Shown: positions 17,100 to 26,617 of the stretch, in pieces
Layout of the letters: the number at the start of each line of letters is the position of its first letter
Numbering within the stretch: position 1 is the first letter of the stretch
Source of the DNA: Bacilli bacterium
Lineage (GTDB): Bacteria; Bacillota_I; Bacilli_A; RFN20; CAG-826
Direction of reading: 5' to 3'
DNA length: 64,000 bases
NCBI GenBank assembly: GCA_022641095.1
Contig: JALCDB010000007.1
Span: forward strand, 1 to 64,000
Notes under the pieces: model-generated
What the model saw: only the letters and a program-made list of their open reading frames with translations
Database searches by the model: none
Told to the model about the DNA's origin: nothing
Position numbers and translations under genes: made by a program

Positions 17100-17129
17100 T
17101 TGGGGTTAGGCGCCCACGCGCATTATAAT
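17100..17129 (+). promoter_or_regulatory. Predicted recN promoter
   Basis: TTGGGG (17100-17105), 18 bp, TATAAT (17124-17129). The recN ATG begins just 8 nt after the -10, so the transcript should start at or within about two bases of the start codon. Confidence 0.6.
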
Positions 17130-17137
17130 CCAAGTGT

Positions 17138-18808
17138 ATGTTGAAACGGCTCGCCATCGCCAATTTGGCCATCATCGAAAACCTGGATGTCACGTTCAAG
17201 GAAGGTTTCACTGTTTTGACGGGCGAAACCGGAGCCGGCAAAAGCCTGGTGATCGATTCGTTGTCCCTTCTTTTAGGGGCCAGAGCCTCCAGCGAACTCA
17301 TCCGCTCGGGCGAAGAGAGGGCCACCATCGTCGGCGAGTTCGTTCTTCGCAGCCCGCAGTTCGAGGCCATCGTCCGAAACTTAGGAATCCCGTTCGTGGA
17401 TGGGGATATCACCATTGAGCGCACCATCGGACGAAGCAAGAACCTCATCAAAGCCAACGGAGTCGCCATCACTCTCGCGGATCTATCGAAAATCGGCAAG
17501 TATCTGGCTGACATCCATAACCAATTCGATTTCGAGAAAATCCTCAATCCCGAAAACTACATGGGCATCATCGACGGTCTCGCTTACGAGACCACCGCCA
17601 CCTACAAGAAAGACTACGCGGATCTTTTAAGCGAATACAAAACCAGGAAAGCCGATTACGAAGCCATCATCGAAAAGAAGAGGAAACTCGACGCCAACCG
17701 CGATTTCTACCTTTATCAGTACGAGGAACTCAAGGCGGCGGATTTGCGCGATGGCGAGGAAGCGGAAATCGATTCCGAAGTATCCTTCCTCAAGAACTAT
17801 GACGCCATCTTCTCTTTGTCTCAGGAATCCCGCCAAATCATCGACGAGGGCTTCTTGGACCGGCTTTACGACCTCAACAAGCTTCTTGCCAAACTCGCGA
17901 CATATCAAAAGGAGTACCAAAAAATCCACGACGAGCTCGATGAACGCTACTACGAGATCGACGATGCGCTTTCGACGCTTAAAAAAGATTTCGACAACAT
18001 CGATTATGACCCCAGCCGACTCAACGGCCTTGAACAACGCGAAAGCGACCTATCAAGCCTCAAACGGAAATACGGCAAGAGCGTCGCCGAACTTATAGCC
18101 TATCGCGACGAACTCGCTTCCTCCCTTGATGAGAAATCGGATTTCGAAGGGGAAATCGCCACGAAGAAAAAGGTCATGGACGAGGCTTTCAAAGCCGCTT
18201 ATCTCAAAGGGGAGGATCTTTCGAAAGTCCGACGTCGCATCGCCAAATCGATTGAGCGGGAACTAGAACGCAGCATGTCCGACCTGCTTCTTAAAGCCAA
18301 ATTCCAAGTCGCTTTCGCGCCTCTTCCTGAGAAAGCGGATGAGTCGCTTCGCGAAGACGGCATCGATAGGGTCGACTTTTTGATCGAAACCAACATCGGC
18401 GAAGGCCTTAAGAGCCTCTCAAAAGTCATTTCCGGAGGCGAAGCCTCGCGCATCATGTTGGCCTTCAAGGCCCTTTTCATCAAAGCCAACAAAATCTCGA
18501 CCGTCATTTTCGATGAGATCGATACCGGCATCAGCGGGGAGACGGCTCAAGCCGTGGCCCGCAAAATCCGCGAAATCTCCCTTTCGAGCCAAGTCATCGC
18601 CATCACCCATATGCCTCAGGTCGCTTCCCTAAGCGACCACCACATCCTTATCAGCAAAGAGGTGAAAGGCGAGAGAACTTACGCCCACATGAAAGAGTTG
18701 ACTCTCGACGAGAAAATCCATCAGATCGCCTATTTGATTTCCGGCGGGAAAATAACCGAAAAACAACTCGAATACGCTCAAGAGATGGTTTTGGAAAAGA
18801 AAGACTGA
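17138..18808 (+). CDS. recN: DNA repair ATPase RecN
   Basis: A 556-residue SMC-like protein of normal RecN length. Walker A GETGAGKS is at 29-36, two coiled-coil arms follow (about 160-370), and the C-terminal head carries the signature ISGGEASRIMLAFKALF and Walker B VIFDEIDTGISG. RecN is recruited to double-strand breaks and promotes DNA pairing with RecA. There is no Shine-Dalgarno before the ATG; see the leaderless observation. It ends with TGA, evidence for the standard code. Confidence 0.95.
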   Translation: MLKRLAIANLAIIENLDVTFKEGFTVLTGETGAGKSLVIDSLSLLLGARASSELIRSGEERATIVGEFVLRSPQFEAIVRNLGIPFVDGDITIERTIGRSKNLIKANGVAITLADLSKIGKYLADIHNQFDFEKILNPENYMGIIDGLAYETTATYKKDYADLLSEYKTRKADYEAIIEKKRKLDANRDFYLYQYEELKAADLRDGEEAEIDSEVSFLKNYDAIFSLSQESRQIIDEGFLDRLYDLNKLLAKLATYQKEYQKIHDELDERYYEIDDALSTLKKDFDNIDYDPSRLNGLEQRESDLSSLKRKYGKSVAELIAYRDELASSLDEKSDFEGEIATKKKVMDEAFKAAYLKGEDLSKVRRRIAKSIERELERSMSDLLLKAKFQVAFAPLPEKADESLREDGIDRVDFLIETNIGEGLKSLSKVISGGEASRIMLAFKALFIKANKISTVIFDEIDTGISGETAQAVARKIREISLSSQVIAITHMPQVASLSDHHILISKEVKGERTYAHMKELTLDEKIHQIAYLISGGKITEKQLEYAQEMVLEKKD

Positions 18809-18925
18809 CCGCTCACGCAAACGGAAGCGGAAGCAAGTTCGGCCCGTCTCCCGTCGCGCGGAGGCAAAAACGCCCCGTTTCCTCATTGCCTCCAATGGAA
18901 TATAGTTAAAAAAAGGAGACTTCTT

Positions 18926-19318
18926 ATGTCCAGTGACGGCAACCCAATCGAGATCATCATGAACCGATCCGTCAAATATGACCGGATCAAAAACAGCGAA
19001 AAACGCCCCACGAGCGTCGTTTTCGGCGTCAAAAGCGTCATCGCCTCCGTTTTCGTCGTTCTCTTCGCTCTTGGAATCGCGTCTTGCCTCAAGGCCCTAA
19101 GCGATCCAACCGGCACGTGGGGCACCTTACTCGCCAAACCCATCGCCATCGGGGGCCTCGTTTTGCTCGCGATCGCCCTCCTCCTCGTTTTCCTTTGCGA
19201 CATCGTCGACCTCGTTTTTCAGTTGAAACTCAATAGACGCCCCATCGGATGGGTCTCCCTTCTCGTTTTCTTAGGGGCCGCCATCGGAAGCGTCGTCGTC
19301 GTCGTGAGCGCGCTCTGA
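18926..19318 (+). CDS. Small membrane protein, unknown function
   Basis: 130 residues: a charged N-terminal tail of about 35 residues, then three hydrophobic segments (about 36-56, 70-95 and 108-130). AGGAG with 7-nt spacing precedes the ATG. I do not recognise the family. It lies between recN and the minus-strand ABC exporter and may form its own unit; no strong terminator is visible after recN. Confidence 0.65.
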   Translation: MSSDGNPIEIIMNRSVKYDRIKNSEKRPTSVVFGVKSVIASVFVVLFALGIASCLKALSDPTGTWGTLLAKPIAIGGLVLLAIALLLVFLCDIVDLVFQLKLNRRPIGWVSLLVFLGAAIGSVVVVVSAL

Positions 19319-19471
19319 AAAAGCCAATCATCGGACCGGCGTCGCCCACCCCATTGCGGTAATCGCCATATGCCAATTCGCCTGAGGAAGGCAAAACGCT
19401 TGAAAAGGCAAAGGGCGGGAAGAAAACATAGGGAAACAAAGGAAGCCGTCTTCGTCGTTCAATAAGGGTTT

Positions 19472-21274
19472 TTACATGAACGCGAACTGCGAATTGTACA
19501 GAGAAGCGTAAAAGCCGTTTTTGGCCATGAGGGTCTCGTGGTTGCCCTGTTCGACGATGGCCCCTTCGTTCATCACGAGAATAAGATCGGCGTTTTTGAT
19601 CGTCGATAGGCGATGGGCGATGACAAACGAGGTTCGACCCTTGGTGAGCTTATCCATCGCCTGCTGAATCAATTCCTCGGTTCGGGTGTCGACGTTGGAA
19701 GTGGCTTCGTCGAGAATCATGAGAGGACTTCTTCTTAGCATCGCCCGGGCGATCGTGATAAGTTGCTTCTGCCCGCCCGAAATATTGGAACCGGCATCGA
19801 CGTGGCAATCGAGGCCATCGGGCAAAACGTCGATGAAATGGTTGATATTCGCTTCTTGGCATACTTCTTGCACATCAGCCTTCGTCCGGCCTTCGGTATT
19901 GTAGACGATGTTCTCGCGCATTGAGCCCTCGAACATCCACGTGTCCTGAAGGACCATGCCGAAGATGTCATGGATTTCGGCGCGACTCATGTCCTTGATG
20001 GGGACCCCGTCGATTTTGATGGAACCGGAGTTGATCTCGTAGAAACGCATCAGCAAGTTGACCATCGTGGTCTTGCCAGCCCCGGTCGGCCCGACGATCG
20101 CGACTTTGCTGCCAGGTTTGACGTGGCACGAAAAGCCATGGATGATCTCCCGCCCCTCGTCGTAACCGAAATGGACGTTCTCAAAGTCGACCGCCCCTTT
20201 GAGCGATTCGTGGCCGTTCTCGTCGAGGAAAAGACGCTTGGAGGTTTTCTCGGGAGCCAATTCGCCTTCGTTTAAGAACGAGAACACGCGTTTGCTTGCC
20301 GCCGCGGCGGTTTGCAAAGTGTTGAGCCCTTGGGCGATTTGGCTAAGAGGGGACTGAAACAGATTAACGTAAACGAGGAAAGCCGTGATGGTTCCCATCG
20401 TGACCCCAAGCTTCGCATTAAGGAAAAGGCCGCCGGCGATACAGACCGCCGCGTAAACGAAATAGGAGATGAAATTCATGATCGGCATCATGAGGCCGCC
20501 GAAGAACTGGGCCTTGACCATGGTCTCCTGAAGCTGATGGTTATCCTTCTCGAAGGCGGTGTTGACGCGTTCCGCGGCGTCGAAGCACTTGATGACGATT
20601 TGGCCCGAGAAGTTTTCTTCAACGACCCCGTCGACCTTGCCGATGAGCTCTTGGCGTTTAATGAATTGCGGCTGGGCCAACTTGAGGATCATGAGCATGA
20701 AAAGCGCCATAAGGGGCAAGGAAATCATGACCGTAAGGGCCATTCTCCAACTGGTCACGAACATGGCGATAAGAACCGCCGCGAGGGTCAATAACGATTG
20801 GATCAGCATCCCGGCCGCCTGCTGCAAGGAGGTCGCGATTTGATCGACGTCGTTCGTGAGGCGCGAGAGGGTGTCGCCCGTCGCATGGGAGTCGAAATAG
20901 CGAAGCGGTATCCTGTTTATCTTAGCTGCGATGGCTTCGCGGAGGTCACGCGAGTACTTTTGGGTGGCCGCGGTTATGATGAAATTGGCTGCGTATCCGA
21001 AAAGGGCGCTTCCGACATAAAAGGCAGCCAAGAGAGAACCGATTTTCGCAACATAGGGAATATCGATCGTCCTTGACACCGCGTTGTCGGCGATTTCGTC
21101 GGTCATGGCCTTCAGATACGTCGGAGCGATGACAACGAAGACGACGGATCCCAGCAAAAGAATCGTCGAAACGACGAAGGAAGGCCAGTACTTTCTGCTC
21201 GAGGAAACGAGTTTCCGAAGGATTTCCCTCGTATCGCCCTTTCGGTGGGCGGAGACTTTTCTCACCATGCTCAT
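19472..21274 (-). CDS. ABC exporter half-transporter, canonical-site subunit
   Basis: A 600-residue fusion of six-helix exporter domain (about 35-330) and ATPase domain. Walker A is GPTGAGKTT, the signature NISGGQKQ, and Walker B LMILDEATSNVD with the catalytic Glu. The ATG at 21274 overlaps the upstream stop (ATGA); a GGAGG lies about 11 nt upstream. It forms a heterodimer with the adjacent 630-residue partner; such pairs (YheI/YheH, EfrAB type) are commonly multidrug or peptide exporters. The substrate cannot be told from sequence. Confidence 0.9.
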   Translation of the reverse strand: MSMVRKVSAHRKGDTREILRKLVSSSRKYWPSFVVSTILLLGSVVFVVIAPTYLKAMTDEIADNAVSRTIDIPYVAKIGSLLAAFYVGSALFGYAANFIITAATQKYSRDLREAIAAKINRIPLRYFDSHATGDTLSRLTNDVDQIATSLQQAAGMLIQSLLTLAAVLIAMFVTSWRMALTVMISLPLMALFMLMILKLAQPQFIKRQELIGKVDGVVEENFSGQIVIKCFDAAERVNTAFEKDNHQLQETMVKAQFFGGLMMPIMNFISYFVYAAVCIAGGLFLNAKLGVTMGTITAFLVYVNLFQSPLSQIAQGLNTLQTAAAASKRVFSFLNEGELAPEKTSKRLFLDENGHESLKGAVDFENVHFGYDEGREIIHGFSCHVKPGSKVAIVGPTGAGKTTMVNLLMRFYEINSGSIKIDGVPIKDMSRAEIHDIFGMVLQDTWMFEGSMRENIVYNTEGRTKADVQEVCQEANINHFIDVLPDGLDCHVDAGSNISGGQKQLITIARAMLRRSPLMILDEATSNVDTRTEELIQQAMDKLTKGRTSFVIAHRLSTIKNADLILVMNEGAIVEQGNHETLMAKNGFYASLYNSQFAFM

Positions 21275-23163
21275 AAACCGAGTTCCTCCTTCGTGAGTTG
21301 CGAGAGCGCGATCTCACGGTAAATCGGGCACGTTCGCAGCAGTTCCTCATGCTTCCCGCACCCCACCATCTTCCCGCTGTCGAGAACGACGATTCTGTCG
21401 GCGTCCATGATGGTGCCGATTCGCTGAGCGACGATGATCTTCGTCACCGCGGCCTCGCTTTCGGCCAAATTGTCGCGAACCTGACGGTCCGTTTTGTAAT
21501 CAAGGGCGCTGAAGGAATCGTCAAAGACGAGAAACTGAGGCTTGATGGCGACGGCCCTGGCGATGCAGAGGCGTTGCCGCTGCCCGCCCGAGACGTTCGT
21601 GCCGCCTTGAGACACGACGAAGCCGTAACCCCCTTCCATCTCGGAGATAAAACCGTCCGCGCAGGCGATCTGACAGGCTTTCTTCACCTCGTCGTCGCTG
21701 ATGGAAGGAGCCCCAAAACGAACGTTTGAAGCCACGCTGCCAGAGAAGAGCAAGCCTTTCTGAGGGACGAAACCCACGACCGAGCGGAGGTAGCTTTGCC
21801 TAAGGGAGCGGACATCGACCCCGTTGATCGTGACGGCGCCCGAAGTGACGTCATAAAGCCTTGTGATAAGGTTCACGAGCGTTGATTTGCCCGAACCGGT
21901 GGAACCGATAAAAGCGATCGTCTCGCCTTCTTTGGCCTCAAAACTGATGTGCTGAAGAACGTTGTCCGAAGCGTCAGGGTAGCCAAAGTTCACGTCTTTG
22001 AAGGCAATGGATCCTTTCTCAACCGGGACGATGGGCTCCTTTGGATCCGTGATGACGATCTTCGTTTCGAGGACCTCGTTGATGCGTTTGGCCGAAACCG
22101 ATGCTCGCGGCCACATGATGAACATCATAAGGAGCATCACGAACGCCATGATGATTTGAGTGGCGAGCATCATGAAAGCCGTGAGGGTCGCGTAGTCGAG
22201 CTCACCGCCGTTGATGAGCGTGGCGCCGACCCAATAAATAGCCAAGGAAATACCGTTCATCAGGATCATCATGAGAGGGTTCATGAGACTCAGGACGCGA
22301 CCGGTGAAAATTTGGACCTTGGTCTCCTTTTCGTTCACATCCGCGAACTTCTTCTCCTGATAATCCTCGGCGTTAAAAGCCCTCACGACGCGGATACCGT
22401 TGAGATTCTCGCGCGTGATGCCGTTGAGGCGGTCGAGAAGTTTCTGATTGATTTTGAACTTCGGCAACACGAGAGCCATGATGACGGAAAGGCCGATCAC
22501 CAAGGCGGCGATGCCAACGGCCGTCACGACAGTAAGCTGCCATGAGGAGGCTTGGATTTTGCAGATGGCCCAAACCGCCGTGACCGGGGCCGCGAAAACC
22601 ATGCGCATCATGAGAAGCGAGGTCATTTGGACGTTTTCGATGTCGTTCGTGGTCCGCGTGATCAGCGAGGCGGTCGAGAAACGGCTGATTTCGGCCAAGG
22701 AAAAAGACGACACCTTCTCGTTGATCCGACTACGGGTGTAGGTGGCTAAATCGGCGGCCACGAAGGAAGCCAGCCCCGAGATGAGGGCTTGGCAGGCCGC
22801 GACGCCGGCGGCGCAGCCGATCATCAAGCCCCCGTAATACCAAATTTCGCCCGTGGAAGCCACGGCGATCGAATTGATCGCGCTGATGGAGGAGGCGTCA
22901 AGCCCAAGCGAGGAAAGGTCCATCGCGGCGAGAGCGGCCCATCGGGAAGCGTCGTCTTGGCCCAGAAGAACGAAGACGGCGTAAAACTCGTCCCCGATTT
23001 GGGCGGGGTTATTATGGTAGTTCAAGAACTGGATGCTCTTGATGAGGCTCTGCAGGAAATCGATAAGGGTCATCGAGCAATAGACTTGAAGCACCGTGAG
23101 ACCCATGATGAGCGCGACGAAAACCCAATCCTGTTTTTTAAAGTTTCGATACAGTTTGAACAT
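21271..23163 (-). CDS. ABC exporter half-transporter, degenerate-site subunit
   Basis: 630 residues: exporter membrane domain with an extended first extracytoplasmic segment (about 40-120), then ATPase with Walker A GSTGSGKST and signature NVSGGQRQR. Walker B ends FLVFDDSFSALD, with Asp in place of the catalytic Glu. That substitution is typical of the non-canonical half of heterodimeric exporters and fits pairing with the downstream gene. The start overlaps the marR end by 26 nt. Confidence 0.9.
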   Translation of the reverse strand: MFKLYRNFKKQDWVFVALIMGLTVLQVYCSMTLIDFLQSLIKSIQFLNYHNNPAQIGDEFYAVFVLLGQDDASRWAALAAMDLSSLGLDASSISAINSIAVASTGEIWYYGGLMIGCAAGVAACQALISGLASFVAADLATYTRSRINEKVSSFSLAEISRFSTASLITRTTNDIENVQMTSLLMMRMVFAAPVTAVWAICKIQASSWQLTVVTAVGIAALVIGLSVIMALVLPKFKINQKLLDRLNGITRENLNGIRVVRAFNAEDYQEKKFADVNEKETKVQIFTGRVLSLMNPLMMILMNGISLAIYWVGATLINGGELDYATLTAFMMLATQIIMAFVMLLMMFIMWPRASVSAKRINEVLETKIVITDPKEPIVPVEKGSIAFKDVNFGYPDASDNVLQHISFEAKEGETIAFIGSTGSGKSTLVNLITRLYDVTSGAVTINGVDVRSLRQSYLRSVVGFVPQKGLLFSGSVASNVRFGAPSISDDEVKKACQIACADGFISEMEGGYGFVVSQGGTNVSGGQRQRLCIARAVAIKPQFLVFDDSFSALDYKTDRQVRDNLAESEAAVTKIIVAQRIGTIMDADRIVVLDSGKMVGCGKHEELLRTCPIYREIALSQLTKEELGL

Positions 23164-23611
23164 GGCTCTCTTTCTCCTTCTTCGCTTTTGCGATCGCGTC
23201 TAAGAAACCATTGATGTCCTTCATATACTCAGTGAAACGATCCTCACCGACGGAAGCGATGACGAATTCGATGCTTTCGCGAAAACGCGTTTCCTTATCG
23301 CGGGCCATTTTCTTGCCCGAGGCGGTCAACCCGACGATGGTCTTCCTTCTGTCGACGGGGTTGCTCTTCCGATAGATGACGCCCCGCTTTTCCATATCCT
23401 TAAGAACATTGCCAACGCGACCGCTTCCCGAGTGGATGAAATACGATAGATCCTTGGGACTCGCCCTACCGTGTTCCATAAGGTAATAGACGATGCGCAT
23501 CTGCCCCTGCCCGTATCCGATCAAATCCCGTGGGGCAGGCCCTCCGAAACAACGGCCCAAGAGATTCATCGCTTCCTTAATTTGACGTTCGTGTGCGCTT
23601 GTTTTCACCAT
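23138..23611 (-). CDS. MarR-family transcriptional regulator
   Basis: 157 residues from the ATG at 23611, which follows GGGGTGA with about 5-nt spacing; a GTG nine bases upstream is possible but less well placed. The winged-helix core includes SPKDLSYFIHSGSGRVGNVL and the wing RKSNPVDRRKTIVGLTASG. It is the first gene of the marR-ABC-ABC operon, so it most likely represses the exporter and is relieved by an exported compound. A perfect palindrome upstream is its probable operator. Confidence 0.9.
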   Translation of the reverse strand: MVKTSAHERQIKEAMNLLGRCFGGPAPRDLIGYGQGQMRIVYYLMEHGRASPKDLSYFIHSGSGRVGNVLKDMEKRGVIYRKSNPVDRRKTIVGLTASGKKMARDKETRFRESIEFVIASVGEDRFTEYMKDINGFLDAIAKAKKEKESHVQTVSKL

Positions 23612-23655
23612 TTTGCTCACCCCGTGAGTTATACAACGGAATCACTCTACTCGGG

Positions 23656-23673
23656 CTTGCCATGAATGGCAAG
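23656..23673. promoter_or_regulatory. Palindromic operator upstream of marR
   Basis: CTTGCCATGAATGGCAAG is a perfect 8-2-8 inverted repeat. It abuts the expected -35 position for a TATAAC -10 at 23628-23633 (minus strand). Size and symmetry match MarR dimer sites, and TTGCC/GGCAA half-sites are common for this family. Confidence 0.6.
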
Positions 23674-24300
23674 GAAAAACGCCGAGGAAACAGCAATCAG
23701 CGTTTTGAGGGTCAGCGCTTCGTCAAGGAGACGATGCCATCAATCCAAGCTTCAGCGTCCTTTTTCGGAGGTTATTTGGCACGATCCTCCGCCGGAATCG
23801 CATCAAACCCGCATCGGGCAAACGACTTTCGCCCCAAGCGAAAGGCCCCTCATGTCTTTGACGACGTGGCCCGGCCATTCTCCGTTAGTCGTGAACGGAA
23901 TGACCGCTTCCCCCTCGGGGGGATCGATGCCCGATAAGCGATCTCGGCGCCTCCAAAAGGAACTTCGTGGGCCTAATGCCGGATCTTTCCGCCGGTTTTT
24001 CGATCCAATTGCCCCAAGTTTCGCCCGAGGATATCGAGGGCCTTTGCGATTCGTTGCTCGTGCTCACCTATAGCCTTTATCCGATGATTACTCCTAGCAG
24101 CAACCAGCGTAAAGCCATGAAAGAAGTCGACATGAAGACCTGCGACGACGCGCATGCCTATTGCAAAACCATATCGCTTTTCTTTTAAAAGTCGCCCGTC
24201 GTTAAAAACCAATCGGCCTTCCGGTATCGCCTCCTTTTTCCCGAATTGCCGCGGGACATATCTTCCCATAGTGATAGAATAAGGCAAAAGAGGCACATAT
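23674..24300. other. Largely non-coding stretch with one weak ORF
   Basis: About 630 bases between marR and the 264-residue membrane protein. One short plus-strand frame from a GTG at 23967 to 24188 (73 codons) has codon use like its neighbours (GCC, GAT, GTC GAC ATG AAG) and an AAGGA upstream, but matches no family I know. It could be a small gene or the tail of a decayed one. A TAGAAT at about 24275 may be the -10 for the gene at 24301. Confidence 0.35.
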
Positions 24301-25095
24301 ATGGATTGGCTCGCTTTAACGACGACTCCGGGGGAACTTGAGGAGAACCTCCAAACTTTCTCGACTTTGAAGTGGTACATAATACCGCTTCTCCTCATCG
24401 TGATGTTCATTGTCTACTGGCTTCTCCACAAGAAAGAGTACAGCGTCGTCTTCGGGGCGGCGGCTTTTTGGCTTATGGATATCTTCAACGAAACCTGGAA
24501 CTCGATCGTCTACGCGACGACCGGCAGTCCGGTTTGGGGCACCACCGCGGCCGGCGGTTCCTCCCTTCAGATCCTCATAGGCTACAACATCGAAATCTCG
24601 TTCATGTTCATCATCCTCGGGGCGGTCACCTGCCTCATGCTCAAAACCAGTCCGGTTGACCCGATGGCGAGGTTCATGGATGGCAACAAGAACTGGCTTA
24701 GCGACCCCAACAACATGTTCTACAAAGCCAACGTCGGAAGAAGGAATCTTTCTCCCGAGGAGCGGAAAATCAAATTGAAAGCCGTCATGGGTCGCGTCGT
24801 TCCGGCGCTCGTGTGCAGCGTCTTGGCCGTTTGCATCGAATGCCTGCTCAACTACGCCGGTCTCCTCACATGGGACAAATCCTGGTGGCAACGAAACGTG
24901 CCGTATCTTATCTTCCTCATTGGTTACTGCCCGTTCTTCTTCTCCGCGGTGATAGTCCACGATTTGCCCCGGAAATGGCAAATCATATCAGTCGGCGGCT
25001 TCACGGCCTTCCTGTTTGTCCTCATCTTGACGCTTGGATGCATCGGCATGCTCGGGGCCCAGATCCCCTTGAACTGGCCCTTCCTCGTCTCCTGA
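24301..25095 (+). CDS. Polytopic membrane protein, paralogue of the convergent neighbour
   Basis: 264 residues with about seven hydrophobic segments. AAAGAGG precedes the ATG. The region LLHKKEYSVVFGAAAFWLMD, then NETWNSIVYATTGSPVWGTT and IGYNIEISFMFIILG, lines up with LLRKKEYKLAVAGLSLYSVH, NALIAKIWGYPLWACTNDST and IGVSIELSMMFALAG of the gene at 25151-25780. The two are paralogues facing each other. This copy has an extra cytoplasmic loop (about 118-160, charged). Function unknown; conserved Trp, Glu and Asn in the membrane core suggest binding of a small ligand, which is inference. Confidence 0.75.
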   Translation: MDWLALTTTPGELEENLQTFSTLKWYIIPLLLIVMFIVYWLLHKKEYSVVFGAAAFWLMDIFNETWNSIVYATTGSPVWGTTAAGGSSLQILIGYNIEISFMFIILGAVTCLMLKTSPVDPMARFMDGNKNWLSDPNNMFYKANVGRRNLSPEERKIKLKAVMGRVVPALVCSVLAVCIECLLNYAGLLTWDKSWWQRNVPYLIFLIGYCPFFFSAVIVHDLPRKWQIISVGGFTAFLFVLILTLGCIGMLGAQIPLNWPFLVS

Positions 25096-25105
25096 TCAAC
25101 CACGA

Positions 25106-25140
25106 AAAAGCGCCCCGAAGAACCGGGGCGTTTTTCTTTT
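25106..25140. terminator. Bidirectional terminator between convergent paralogues
   Basis: CGCCCCG (25111-25117), 6-nt loop, CGGGGCG (25124-25130), followed by TTTTTCTTTT on plus and CTTTTT on minus. Confidence 0.85.
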
Positions 25141-25150
25141 CGTTGGCTCT

Positions 25151-25780
25151 TTAGATGATGCCAAGCGGCACAAGGACCGCAAGAAGAACGACATTGAGCG
25201 AGACGATGGAAATAAGGAATATTTTCTGGAATTTCGAGTTCGCGTCCGGCACGAAGACCGCGGCGATGAAGAAGGGCACGTAAACCGTGACGCATACCAG
25301 AAGGGCACCCCACCACGGATAGACCCAGAGGAACTTCCCGGTGCTGGCCAGGAAAATCTCGATGCAACTGAAAAGGACGCTCATGCCGATGACGTCCCAC
25401 CACTTGATCGACAAGCCCAGGAATTTCACGTTTTTGTCCTTGGGCAGGATCTGATAAGCGCAGATGCCGGCGAGGGCGAACATCATCGAGAGCTCGATCG
25501 AAACGCCGATGAGAAGAAGATATGAGGTTGAATCGTTCGTGCAGGCCCAAAGGGGATAGCCCCAGATTTTGGCGATGAGGGCATTGCAGATCTCGCATAG
25601 CCAATGAACCGAATAGAGCGAGAGCCCGGCGACGGCGAGCTTGTATTCCTTCTTTCGAAGAAGCGCCCCGTAAATCAAAACGACGACGGCGAGGAAGAAA
25701 ATCGTGGACCAATTGAAGTTGCCCGTGTAACGGACGATGATTTTATCGACTTCGCTCGCGTTGTCCCAGCTGCCAAACAT
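25151..25780 (-). CDS. Polytopic membrane protein, shorter paralogue
   Basis: 209 residues with six to seven hydrophobic segments; the ATG at 25780 follows AAGGAGG. Homologous along most of its length to the 264-residue protein on the opposite strand, but lacks the charged loop of about 40 residues found there. Shared residues include KKEY near the first loop, an Asn-Trp/Tyr-Pro-x-W segment, and IEISF/IELSM in the third helix. The family is not recognised. Confidence 0.75.
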   Translation of the reverse strand: MFGSWDNASEVDKIIVRYTGNFNWSTIFFLAVVVLIYGALLRKKEYKLAVAGLSLYSVHWLCEICNALIAKIWGYPLWACTNDSTSYLLLIGVSIELSMMFALAGICAYQILPKDKNVKFLGLSIKWWDVIGMSVLFSCIEIFLASTGKFLWVYPWWGALLVCVTVYVPFFIAAVFVPDANSKFQKIFLISIVSLNVVLLAVLVPLGII

Positions 25781-25918
25781 AAAAATGCCTCCTTGGCCAT
25801 GCTATGCAGCGATCGTTGGTTCTATTTTAGGGCGACGGAAAGGAAACTCAAACAACAATCAGTAAACAGGGACGAATGAAAGCCGCTTGGTGGCGGCAAG
25901 AGGCGCTTCACGATCGTT

Positions 25919-26602
25919 CTATTCTTCCAAGAACCTGTATCCGACTCCGACTTCCGTTTTGATGTACTGCGGATTGTTGGTGTCGCTTTCGATCTTCCTT
26001 CTTATGGAAGCCATGAAGACCCGGAGCGATTGGTAATCGTCGTCGCTCGGATACCCCCATATCTCATTTTGGATATAGGCATGGGTGAGAACCTTGCCTT
26101 GGTTTTTGACAAGCAAGGTGATTATTTTGTATTCGATGGGGGTAAGGTGTATTTCCGATTCGCCGATGAAAACCTTTCTTTTCACGAAATCGATCGTCAG
26201 GCTTTTGAAGACGAACGAATCGGGGGTCTCGACATAGGAATCGCTCTTCCGGAGGCACACCCTTATTCTCGCCATAAGCTCGCCGACGGTGAACGGCTTG
26301 GTGACGTAATCGTCGGCCCCTTTGTCGAGGGCGTCGACCTTCTCAATCTCCCTATCCCGCGCGGACAAAATGATGATCGGCGTTTTCCCGATTTCCCGGA
26401 TTTGATGCAAAACTTCCATGCCGTCGATATCCGGCAATCCAAGGTCAAGCAGGACGATGTCGGGCTTGTCGCTCAGAAAATGGTTTATCCCCATGATTCC
26501 GGTCGTGGCCGAATCGACGTCGTAATGGCCAGTCTTTAAGGCCAGTTTCAAGAACCTGACGATCGCTGGGTCGTCCTCAACGAGCAAAATTTTTTCGTCC
26601 AT
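25919..26602 (-). CDS. KdpE-like OmpR-family response regulator
   Basis: 227 residues: receiver domain with the acidic pair in LLVEDDPA (residues 6-13), phosphoacceptor D53 in LLDLGLPDIDG and the Lys of DYVTKPF, then an OmpR/PhoB winged helix from about 130. It is coded 15 nt after the kinase gene. By pairing with a KdpD-like kinase and position behind TrkH/RCK genes, it likely controls potassium uptake. No kdpFABC genes are present in the window. Confidence 0.93.
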   Translation of the reverse strand: MDEKILLVEDDPAIVRFLKLALKTGHYDVDSATTGIMGINHFLSDKPDIVLLDLGLPDIDGMEVLHQIREIGKTPIIILSARDREIEKVDALDKGADDYVTKPFTVGELMARIRVCLRKSDSYVETPDSFVFKSLTIDFVKRKVFIGESEIHLTPIEYKIITLLVKNQGKVLTHAYIQNEIWGYPSDDDYQSLRVFMASIRRKIESDTNNPQYIKTEVGVGYRFLEE

Positions 26603-26617
26603 GCCGCCTTTGCCTCC

